Origin: Mercurialis annua | Taxonomy: Eukaryota; Streptophyta; Magnoliopsida; Malpighiales; Euphorbiaceae | Assembly: GCF_937616625.2 (NCBI RefSeq) | Contig: NC_065570.1 | Coordinates: 3,916,001-3,980,000 of the forward strand | DNA: 64,000 nt | Direction of reading: 5' to 3' | Shown here: positions 55,117-64,000 of the stretch, one piece after another | Numbering within the stretch: position 1 is the first letter of the stretch | Layout of the letters: each line of letters starts with the position of its first letter | The notes under the pieces: model-generated | The model's database searches: none | Told to the model about the DNA's origin: nothing | What the model saw: the letters and a program-made list of their open reading frames with translations, nothing else | Made by a program: the position numbers and the translations under genes

Positions 55117-57404
55117 GATAATTTATGGAAAAATATATTATAAACTTGTAATAAACCAAACCGACTGAACCGCATTTACCAAACTTTAAACCCAATTAAG
55201 CAAATTTGATCAATTAGTTTGATGGACTCGGTTTTACTAAATTTTTGCTCAAACTAATTGACAAAAGAAAGTAGACTAATTAGTAAAATTTAAATATATT
55301 GTTAATTGTTTATTAAATACAAGTTCATAAAGAAAATTGATATTAAGTGTAGTAGTATATGAACATCTGAGCTTCAGTTTTGGGCATAGTTATTTGATGT
55401 GCAGTCAAATCAGAAAAGTAAAAAACAATAATGTAATAGGCAGTCATTTAGTGCTCCCGTGAACCACTAGCCAAGAAGCAACGATACTAGAACTCTGCAG
55501 ATATTAAAGAATCGTAGGCCTATCCTTAAATTTATTGAGAAAACAGGAGAATTTAAATGTTTGTAGTAGCATCATGAATTTGAAACTAGAATTCCAAAAC
55601 TACTATTTTCGGAATAATTATTCAACGCAACAATTGAATCGTTGTCATTATGTTTACAATATTAAAATATTAAAAAATAAAAAATAAAATAATTATTTTA
55701 ATATTGCAAACACTTAAACCATCTCCAATAACTCAATAAGTAATAACAATCATTTTAATTTTCATTACCAAATATTATCAGGTGATTTATCATCAAATTC
55801 ATTTCAATAACAATAGCTTTTTTCTACAACAAAAAATATAATATTGCTTTCTATTTTTAATATTTAATTATTTTTTAATTTTAATATTTATACGCTTTTA
55901 TCAATAATACACAGATTTATTTTTATTACATATTAGTCCCATTAATATATATAAAATATTAATTATATTTTATAAAATAAAATATTATTACATATTTGTT
56001 ATTATAACAATTATAGTTTATCTAAAAGTTGATTTTTTTTATTAAAGTTACTAAAAATATATTTTTATTAATTTATTCAATTTAACACAATAAAAAATTA
56101 AAATAAGTGAATACATACATGTGTGTTCAGTTTCCGTTACAGTTACAGTTACCACGTGAAAAATGATAAAGTGGATTTCAATTAATATAGGTTAAGTTTT
56201 TTTATTCAACAAATTCATATAATATTGAATTTAAGTTTATCTGATTTTTGCATTTCCAGATTTTGGTTTATTTGATCCTTTTACTTTTAAATATGTATTT
56301 ATTTAGTACATCTTCAAAATTGGCCTCATGCGTGTTTCACGAAGAGTATAGTGCACCCTCCTTTTCCATCCAAAAAAAGAACATATAGAAATTTTAAAAT
56401 AAATTGAATATATGGACTAGATAAAAAAAATAAACTTTAGTAAAAGATAAGAAAATGAAACTTCGTGTAAACGTCATAATTTTTTTTGTGGAATTATCCC
56501 TAAATAAAAAGCTAAAACTACATGGCATCTAGATTTATTTAATCTAAAAAAAATTAAGAAATCATAACATATATAGAATGTCTAAATCATTAAATTATGT
56601 TCGAACATTACATATCATGGTGAATTTTCTTGTCTACCTAGTTAATCAATCTTTTAAAACATATTATTATTTTTGATTTATGGAATGTGTCTCTGCAATT
56701 TTTTTTATGTTAAATCGAGATTTGATAATATTTTTTTACAATAGTGTGATGAGATGATGTAATTTAAATCTATATGTAATTTGAATTTTTTAATTTGAAC
56801 TTGTAGGTGGCACATTCAATCTACATGAATATTTGTTAAATATTGAATTCATCCATTTTCATCAAACTATTGTTGGTTAGTGTCGGTTGGCCGGAAAAAT
56901 CCCACATGATCATCATATCCATACCTTCTTTCTTATTCCAATCAAATAGCTGTATACTTGATAATGGATTTTAGCATATACGGCTAAAGTGACTAGTTTA
57001 AATTGATTTTATATTAATGGATGAAAACAAACTATTCCAATTTTAATAAAATTTATAAAAATAGGCTTGATGGTCAGGCAGGCTTTTATAGTTGCTTTAA
57101 ATAAAAGTGAAATTAGCTAGGGTTATTCTTTTATGAATTAGTTAGGGTTGCTGATTACAGTTTGGTTATCGAATTTCCAAGTGTTATAAATTAGTTAAGT
57201 CAGTTTATACCTACCAATTGAATTTCACTATGGATCGAGTTTTATATTTGAGAGAATGAAAAATGTGATATGATAAAACATAATTTTTTTTAAGTATACT
57301 CACTCCAGCACGTCATCCGTAGACTAAGTATATCACATTATAACACGTTATTAAAGTGATGACAATTTTGTAATTTGTTTGTTATTTATTTATACTTTTG
57401 AATA
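55117..57404. other. Intergenic, AT-rich
   Basis: No gene is supported. Bases 56178-56460 resemble 45906-46145. Nothing else is recognised. Confidence 0.4.
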
Positions 57405-57412
57405 GTAGTAAT

Positions 57413-58339
57413 CAGGGCCGGCCTTACACAAAGTGAGGTCCTAGGCGGTAAAATGTGTTTAAATTAAATATTAAGTTTTTTTAATGATAATTGATAATAT
57501 ATTATATTTTGAATAATAAAATTACACAATGTAAAATTAATACATTAAAATAAATATATAAATTTCAAAACATAATTACAATAATAGACATTAACAATTC
57601 GTTAAAATGATAAATTTTGAAATGAATTTGTCGTGCGTCGCAACCCAACTTTTAATCAACCACCTGCAATTCATCCAAATACTTTATAAAAAGTCTATTT
57701 TTCTTGCCTTTTGAGATGCAAAATTATTAATTAAATTTTTATATTCAAGTTCTGAAACTAAATTTTTTTCAATAGAAATAATTGTCAATCCATTTAATCT
57801 TTCTTGTGACATAGTTGATCGTAAAAATAATTTTATTAATTTTAATTTTGAAAAACTTCTCTCAGCTGAAGCAATTTTTTGAGATTAAATAAATTCTCCT
57901 GTTCTTTTCTTTTTCTTTCGTTTCTCATGTCCAAATTCAAATTTTCTCGAAGGCATATTTCTAAAAATAAAATATGACAATATAATAAATAAAATGAAAA
58001 AATATCACCCGGATTTCAAGAAACAACTACTGTATGAAATCAATCAATTATAGTGTTACCATCATTACCTACAAAAAAAAAACAAATTATTGATATAATT
58101 AAAAACATAAAATAAAGGAAAAATATAAAAAAATAACAAAAAAAATAAACAAAAATCTTTGACTCAATAATATTATGCATTAATTGTACTGCTAAGAATT
58201 CAATATCAAAAGATTTACTATACTCTGACAAAAAAACTTTTTTACTATACTAATAAATGATAAAAAAAAAAATCTGAGGCCAGTAAAAATTTGAGGCCCT
58301 AGGCTTAGGCCTTAGTGGCCTAGGCCTAAGGCCGGCCTG
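57413..58339. mobile_element. Internally deleted hAT element
   Basis: The ends CAGGGCCGGCCTTA and TAAGGCCGGCCTG are inverted repeats of hAT type. The flanks GTAGTAAT (57405-57412) and GTAATAAT (58340-58347) form an 8-bp duplication with one mismatch. The 927-bp element carries a short relic of transposase coding sequence on the minus strand (57684-57956), so its family is known. Confidence 0.88.
57684..57956 (-). pseudogene. hAT transposase relic: N-terminus joined to C-terminus
   Basis: From the ATG at 57956 the frame reads MPSRKFEFGHEKRKKKK, like the basic start of TTF-type zinc-finger hAT transposases. It then has an in-frame TAA, and immediately IASAERSFSKLKLIK with RSTMSQERLNGL, the C-terminal hAT dimerisation domain, ending at TAA. 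The zinc finger and RNase-H-like catalytic core, several hundred residues, are missing. The 91-codon relic cannot transpose by itself; the element could only move if an autonomous relative supplied enzyme. Confidence 0.85.
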
Positions 58340-58347
58340 GTAATAAT

Positions 58348-58804
58348 ATTATAAAATTATCATCATTTTAATGATATGTCATAATGTGATAGACTTAATT
58401 CACGAATGATGTGGTGGACTGAGTCTACTTAAAAATTTCTCGATAAAACATCACAACTTGAATTTATAATAATCCAGTCAGAATTATAGTACTACAATCG
58501 GATTGCCACCGGGCCACGTAGGCATAAATTGGACAGATTTCATTAAAGACAAGCCATAATCACCAAAGAAACAATATAATAATCAATTTATAATATTTTA
58601 AAATTCGATAACCAAACTGTAAATAGAAAAATATACGATAATTCAAAAAATCACTTTGATTTTAATCTATTATTGATGGAATTGAATTACATCGGAGATG
58701 GATATGCCTTACATAAAATGCATGGAGTATTGTGGAAATTAAGATGATAGAAATGTCGTTGAAGACCAGAACTGGCTAGCTAGCTATTTCTTTGAAACTT
58801 CTAC
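58348..58804. other. Intergenic
   Basis: No gene or repeat stands out. Confidence 0.4.
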
Positions 58805-58814
58805 TGTCATCATC

Positions 58815-59177
58815 GGGTAATTGATTCTATGGGTCACTGTACTTTTCAAGAATTGCAAAATGGTGACCAAACTTCAAAACATAACAAAATGGTTACTAAA
58901 CTTTTAAATATGTGATTTTGGGAGGTTTTTAAGTGTTTTACGGTCAAATTATACATATGTAGTAATCAAATTTTGATTATTTATGACAAATAAGACCTTA
59001 TATTTCATATATACACACAATCAACAAAAAATCGACTCAAAATATTTTTCTTCAGTGACCAAAAATCCTTCTATCTTAACATAACCAAATAGTATAGTAA
59101 CTAAAATGTTACTTTTTGAAGTTCAGTCACCATTTTGCAATTTTTAAAAAGTACGGTGACCTCCAAAATCAATTACC
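58815..59177. mobile_element. Mutator-like MITE with 10-bp target duplication
   Basis: The ends GGTAATTGATTCTATGGGTC and GACCTCCAAAATCAATTACC belong to long inverted repeats of about 55 bp that also share GCAAAATGGTGAC. The flanks TGTCATCATC (58805-58814 and 59178-59187) match exactly. The body is 363 bp, non-coding, related in its ends to 31760-32143. Confidence 0.92.
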
Positions 59178-59187
59178 TGTCATCATC

Positions 59188-59911
59188 TAGATTTTAATTC
59201 TTATTTTAGAACAAAATACTTTAAGAACCTGACTTACAATGAATAGATAAACACTAGATAGCACTGAAATTAGTTAAGAGCCTCACTTAGGAAAAAGATA
59301 TGAGCTTATTCTTAAAAAAAAAACATTAGATCTATGTAATAGTATATTAGATCTAGATTACTAATACTTACTAGGATTTTGTCTAAAAATCTGAGTGGAT
59401 TATTATAAATTCAAGTTGTGATGTATGAGTTTGAATAAAAAGATATGAAACTCATCGCGGAAGTACTACATCAAGGTGTAGGCCGTGATCAGGTAAGAAT
59501 CAAATCGCGAAAAAATAGTGTTGTCACGATGAATGCTATGGTAAGACCACATCTGTAACACGGTTGCAGAACTTGCGGTTGAGGCCATAATGACACCACG
59601 GTCATGACCATGGGGATCGCCGTGGTCACGGTGAAGTGCTAACCTGGATTTTTAGTGTAAGATTATAAGTATTTTTATTGTGTGTTTTTATGGTGTTCTT
59701 AAGATTGTATAAATCAAAAATGTTGTACCTAGTATTATTCAATTTTAATTCTCTTGTTAAGTTAGACCATTTGTAATGATCGAGTTTTAGACATTGAAAT
59801 GATTCCTAATCATTTTCTTGTATACTCTTATTTAATTATTAGTAAATTATTTATTGATCATCCATATCCTTTATGTTGTCAGCATTTATAACATTTGAAA
59901 TATGATTTATT

Positions 59912-59913
<2 letters not shown>
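59188..59913. other. Intergenic with a GC-richer island
   Basis: Bases 59450-59650 are markedly GC-richer than the surroundings (words CACGGTCATGACCATGG, GATCGCCGTGGTCACGG), with several short palindromes. No coding frame of note. It may be a fragment of a larger transposon. Confidence 0.4.

Positions 59914-59983
<70 letters not shown>
59914..59983. repeat. (TA)35 microsatellite
   Basis: 70 bp of uninterrupted TA dinucleotide. Confidence 0.97.
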
Positions 59984-59984
<1 letters not shown>

Positions 59985-60385
59985 CGGTTTTCCGACAAAA
60001 ATGATTAAAATTTGCTCGTCAACCTCTTTTTTCGAAATATTTTAAGAAGAAAATAGAGAAAGAAAAAAAAGAAGGAAGAAAAGACAAAAGAAGTTATCTA
60101 CAAATTGGTATCTTTAAAATGATTGCCATCATTATCAACATTGATGTTTATGGAATTAAAATATCATAAATAATTAGTAAATTTTTTTGACGAATAATAG
60201 TTAGTAATTTTAAAAATATTAAGGATAAAACAACAATGATAAATATCAATAGATAAATCAAATTCAATAGTACATAATAATACACAATTCAGTTTGCTCC
60301 TGCGACGGCATACTACGTACGTACCATATTTTACATTTCTCTTAAAAAAACGCTATAGTTAATTTGGGTATAACATTAATTATTA
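59984..60385. other. Intergenic
   Basis: No gene is seen; purine-rich near 60045-60085. Confidence 0.4.
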
Positions 60386-60666
60386 CTCTTTCCGTTGCAA
60401 TAGAGTTGTCAACTTTAAATTTTTTTTGTCCCAATACTTTCGTCCACTTACAAAAAATAACTAACTTTTACACCTAATTTTTCTATATTACCCCTATTTA
60501 AAATTCGCTAAAAAGTAAATTGAAAGTAAATTGCAAGTGGACTCTATATTAAATAGGGGTATGACAAGAAAAATAAGGTGAATTTTATAAAATTCATAAA
60601 TAATAATTATTTTTCTTAAACTGTGTGATAAAGGTAAAGTGGACAACTCTATTGAGACGGAGGGAG
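60386..60666. mobile_element. Stowaway (Tc1/mariner) MITE
   Basis: The left end CTCTTTCCGTTGCAATAGAG and right end CTCTATTGAGACGGAGGGAG match the well-known Stowaway consensus, and the TA target duplication flanks both sides (60384-60385 and 60667-60668). 281 bp, non-coding. Confidence 0.93.
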
Positions 60667-60668
60667 TA

Positions 60669-61803
60669 TTAGTTTATCATACGCGTACCTAGTTGTTGGT
60701 ATCCACATTAACAACATTAAAGCAGAATAATATAATTGTGGCAAAATAAAGTTTTATATTTTCTACTTTGATCATTTAATTAAATAAATTTTTAAAATTA
60801 GTTTGGATATTCTAATGTATATATTAATTTAGGGAATTGAGATAATTATATCTAAGACCAAAGTTGTAACTTGTACCTAGCTATTTCCGGGATCATTTGA
60901 AAGAAAAATTGATTTTATGAATGGTTAATTTATACAAATAATATTTTATTTCAGTTTAAAAAGAGTTATGCGGGTTTAGATTTGAGAATTACAAAATGTG
61001 CCTAAAGATATGTTTGAACTAAGAGTTTGGAATATTTATCATAATCGTAAAATTGATGGACCAAAATATACAAATTACATTTTGGATATATATTTGATAA
61101 AATAGTTAAAATTAAAAATATGAAAAATCATTTTGCTTATAATAATATAGCATATGCTTAAATACATTATTCAAGTATTAAAAGTGAATTTGAATTTTTA
61201 TATAAATGAATTTTATAGCTAATAAAACATTATTGAAACAATTTAAAATACTTAATTAATTAATTTTTTTCTTCTGAAATTTGTATTATTCATTTAAATC
61301 TATTGAACTTTTATATTTGATTTAGTATTAATATAATTAAGAGTTTTTTTTTACAAATACCGGGAAAAATGAAAATATTTACAAAATTGCAACATATATT
61401 TTTTCTTAACAGAAATACAAAAAATAATTACAAAAGTACAGTTTTAAAAAAAATAATTACAAAAAATACTTTTTTTTATATAAAATTCATTTTTTCCAAA
61501 TTTTATATATGTTTGGTATATAATACGTATATAATTTGAATATAATTCATTAATTTTGTATATAATCCGTATATAATACGAATTATATACGTTTTTTTTA
61601 AATAAATTCAGATCTGAGAAAATATCAAATTTTAAAAAACGGAGAAGATAAAGATGAAGCCAAACTAAAAATCTAAAAACAAACTGAATAGATCTATACA
61701 TACAACAATAAATCCTAGATTTATACACACAAATCATAGATTTATACATATAAATACTAGATCTATACATATAAATATAATTTTAAAATATTACACTCAC
61801 ATG
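60669..61803. other. Intergenic, AT-rich
   Basis: Bases 61500-61590 repeat ATATAATNCGTATATAAT words, and 61690-61780 repeat TAGATNTATACATA (four copies at intervals of about 25 bp). No gene. Confidence 0.5.
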
Positions 61804-62030
61804 ACGGCGGTGTGGAGGAGATAGCAGCGGCAGCGTGGTCGTGATCAAGGGGACCGCGGCGTCGGCTTGCGCGAGGAGGGACAGCGGCGGCGGCGTGGGC
61901 GTGGAGGGCACAACAGCGGCGTGGGCGTGGGCGTGGAGGGCACAACAACGGCGGCGGCGACGTGGACGTGGAGGAGACGAGCGGCAACGGCGTGGACGTG
62001 GAGGGGACGAGCAGCGGCGGCAGTAGAAGA
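61804..62030. repeat. GC-rich minisatellite
   Basis: An island of GGCG, GTGGGCGTGGAGG and GACGTGGAGG words in imperfect tandem copies of about 30-40 bp, in an otherwise AT-rich setting. All open frames over it are low-complexity Ala/Pro/Arg or Gly/Arg products of the repeat, and I do not call them genes. Confidence 0.8.
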
Positions 62031-62803
62031 ACGGCTGTTGTGTGTTTTGAAAAATTAAGTTTGATGATGGGTGGTGGCCATTAATGGAAAAAGAAACGAA
62101 AAGAAAAACTAGGGTTTCAAAGATAAAAGAAGAAAGAGGGAAAATATATTATTTTTTAATAAAAAAAGTTAAGGTGGTATATTTAAAAATATGAAAAACA
62201 CTCTTGTAAAAAGAAAGTATAAGATAGGATGTTTGTAAATATTTTACCTTATTATGATATATAGTGTAAATATTTCTATAATTAACAGATTTGTCAGAAT
62301 TAATTTTAGACTGTAATGGAATTATAGTAAACATTATCTTATTTCATTTTAATTAAATTCTATTTCTATTTACCATATTAAATCCAAATTAATCGTTCAT
62401 TAATAAAATATATTATGAAATTCATTCAAAAATGCAACAAATCTTAGAATATAATTGAAAGAAATCTATGGAAAAGGCAAAAATGTATTGATAAGAGAAT
62501 AAAAATATCTCAATCGAATTGGATATTTTAAAATCCTCTTAAATCTTTATTTGTTTTATTTTATGACTCGATCTATGTCAAAATTATTGGTCAATCTAAA
62601 TAATTAAGGAGTTTCGTTGCGCGACTTTCCTTAATTAATATAGAAAAGTAGATTCAGTGAGAGGGCGGCCAACCATAACTATAATAAAATCAAACTTATA
62701 AAATATTCCAACTTTCTTACCAAAAAAATCTCATCTTTTCAAAGCATACACATTTTCTTTTCCATTACGCCAATTAGATATTTCTTTCAAATTTTTGACG
62801 TAT
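62031..62803. other. Upstream intergenic region of the terminal kinase gene
   Basis: AT-rich, with no gene. Confidence 0.4.
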
Positions 62804-62810
62804 TATATAA
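62804..62810 (+). promoter_or_regulatory. TATA box of the terminal kinase gene
   Basis: TATATAA lies 141 bp upstream of the start codon in otherwise mixed sequence, at a plausible distance for a leader of about 110 bp. Confidence 0.55.
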
Positions 62811-62950
62811 GCCATTTTCTTGCAAGAAAATTTATAAGATAACCTACTTTTTCTTGTTCAAACTCAAATTCTCTTATCATGATATCAAGATTTTCATCAG
62901 AAACCAAACCCTAAAAACACCAAGAAAGTTCTTTACGTGGGGTTACAAGC

Positions 62951-63967
62951 ATGATTTCAGGAGAGGAAATTGCTTATGATTTAATCTTGTCTCTTCTTGT
63001 AATTTCCTTTATAATTTTTGCTATTGTTTTGTTTTTCTTTTGTAGAAAAAAACCTGTAAAATCAGAAGAAATACATTCATCTGTCAGAGTTTCTGCACCG
63101 TCGTATCCATTGACAGAAATCGACACTGCTACTGACGGCTTTCATCATCGGAGAATTGTCGGAAAAGGCCGTTTAGGTACAGTTTACGCAGCTTTATTAG
63201 CGAATCAAGAACTAGTTGCTGTCAAAAGAATACACCCGTCTCTTGTTTTAAGTAATGCCGGTTTCGGATTTTCTTCGATTCTCAAATCTCTTTCTTTAGC
63301 TCAACATCCTAATATAGTTCCCATATTAGGGTTTTCTCAAGCTCCGGGTGAAAGAATTATAGTTATGGAGTTTGTCGGTATGGCAAGCTTAGATTTTTAT
63401 TTACATGAAAGTACTTCTGATGGCGGTTCGTTACTTGATTGGAACCGGCGGTTAAAGGTTGCCGCCGGGGCGGCTAGGGGGCTTCAGTATTTGCATGAAG
63501 GGATCGCGCCAAATATTATACATGGGTGTTTTAAGGCGTCAAATATTTTATTAGATGTGAAATTTTGTGCTAGGGTTTGTGATTATGGGCTTTATTTTTT
63601 GGTTCCTAATGAAAAAAGAGGGCTGGTAGGGTACGTAGATGATGAGTATTGGAGTGAAGTTGCCGCCGGTGGCGGCGGAGCTTGTAAAGCAAGTGATGTT
63701 TTTGGGTTTGGTGTGGTTTTGTTGGAGCTTTTGAGTGGGAGAAGAAGTGAAGGAGGATTACTTGTGAAATGGGCATTGCCTTTGATTAAAGAAATGAAGT
63801 TTAATGAAGTTTTAGACCCTAAACTTGCAATTTTTGATATGAATCAAAGTATTATAAGATTGGCAAAAGTTGCATCAGCTTGTGTAAGCAATACAAGGAA
63901 GAGTAGGCCTACAATTGTTCAAGTAGCATCCATTTTAAATAGTTTGGAGATTGAGATTAATGGATGA
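62951..63967 (+). CDS. Membrane-anchored receptor-like pseudokinase
   Basis: A single-exon protein of 338 residues starting at the ATG after GGGGTTACAAGC. There is no extracellular domain: residues 10-33 are a membrane segment, followed by a basic stretch (CRKKPVK) and a kinase fold from about residue 56. The nucleotide site is partly kept: GKGRLG loop (G71-G76) and K92 in AVKR. The catalytic loop reads H191-G-C-F-K instead of HRDxK, so the proton-accepting aspartate is replaced by cysteine. DFG is DYG (D211), and the usual glutamate of helix C is not evident. Such proteins usually act as scaffolds or allosteric partners of active receptor kinases at the plasma membrane. The frame is open with good conserved motifs (LDWNRRLKVAAGAARGLQYL), so it is a gene, not debris. 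The subfamily was not identified. Confidence 0.85.
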   Translation: MISGEEIAYDLILSLLVISFIIFAIVLFFFCRKKPVKSEEIHSSVRVSAPSYPLTEIDTATDGFHHRRIVGKGRLGTVYAALLANQELVAVKRIHPSLVLSNAGFGFSSILKSLSLAQHPNIVPILGFSQAPGERIIVMEFVGMASLDFYLHESTSDGGSLLDWNRRLKVAAGAARGLQYLHEGIAPNIIHGCFKASNILLDVKFCARVCDYGLYFLVPNEKRGLVGYVDDEYWSEVAAGGGGACKASDVFGFGVVLLELLSGRRSEGGLLVKWALPLIKEMKFNEVLDPKLAIFDMNQSIIRLAKVASACVSNTRKSRPTIVQVASILNSLEIEING

Positions 63968-64000
63968 TCCAAATTTGGAAATAGAAAGAAATTACATAGA

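Noticed and set aside
61763..62058. Ala/Pro/Arg-rich and Gly/Arg-rich small proteins
   Set aside because: All three frames read through the same minisatellite; no start context, domain or codon pattern supports a gene.

Overview
The window reads as nuclear DNA of a flowering plant, most likely a eudicot. It is strongly AT-rich, genes are sparse, one gene has a spliceosomal intron, and the rest is full of plant-type transposons: Ty1/copia elements, MITEs, a tRNA-derived SINE and LINE fragments. The protein families present (DMP/DUF679, PPR, LRR receptor kinases) agree with a plant. The species cannot be fixed from sequence alone. I see no organelle or bacterial segment and no CRISPR array.

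Layout. (1) 1-14.6 kb is a tandem array of DMP genes on the minus strand, at 2677-3300, 10585-11226 and 13830-14540; a fourth copy must begin just left of base 1. Each unit also carries debris of a plus-strand PPR gene. A young copia element (3849-9025) has landed in the upstream region of the first complete DMP gene. (2) 14.6-34 kb is intergenic: LINE fragments, a hAT MITE with a perfect 8-bp target duplication, a second intact copia element (19445-24619) inserted inside a MITE, a 0.75-kb repeat shared with the left edge, a nested cluster at 28.8-31.1 kb, and a Mutator-like MITE. (3) 34-39.5 kb holds a third copia element (34105-39181) inside an older non-LTR retroelement whose target duplication and poly(A) tail are still visible. 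(4) 39.5-50 kb is gene-poor, with several MITEs and one SINE. (5) 50246-53664 is a two-exon HAESA/HSL1-type LRR receptor kinase. (6) 53.7-62.8 kb has an internally deleted hAT element, a Mutator-like MITE, a Stowaway MITE, a long TA microsatellite and GC-rich simple repeats. (7) 62951-63967 is a single-exon membrane-anchored kinase that lacks the catalytic aspartate.

The three copia elements are structurally complete. Each has paired LTRs of equal length, a perfect 5-bp target duplication, a primer-binding site complementary to initiator tRNA-Met, a polypurine tract and one uninterrupted gag-pol frame. By eye their LTR pairs differ at 0, 0 and 3 positions, so insertion is recent. The host genes show no operon-like or pathway link; DMP proteins, the HSL1-like receptor and the pseudokinase are independent membrane proteins. 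I found no convincing new molecular system. The most informative items are the promoter insertion with its paralogous empty sites, the nested insertions that can be ordered in time, a hairpin module shared by three unrelated-looking retroelements, and the hAT derivative whose N- and C-terminal coding ends were joined by deletion.
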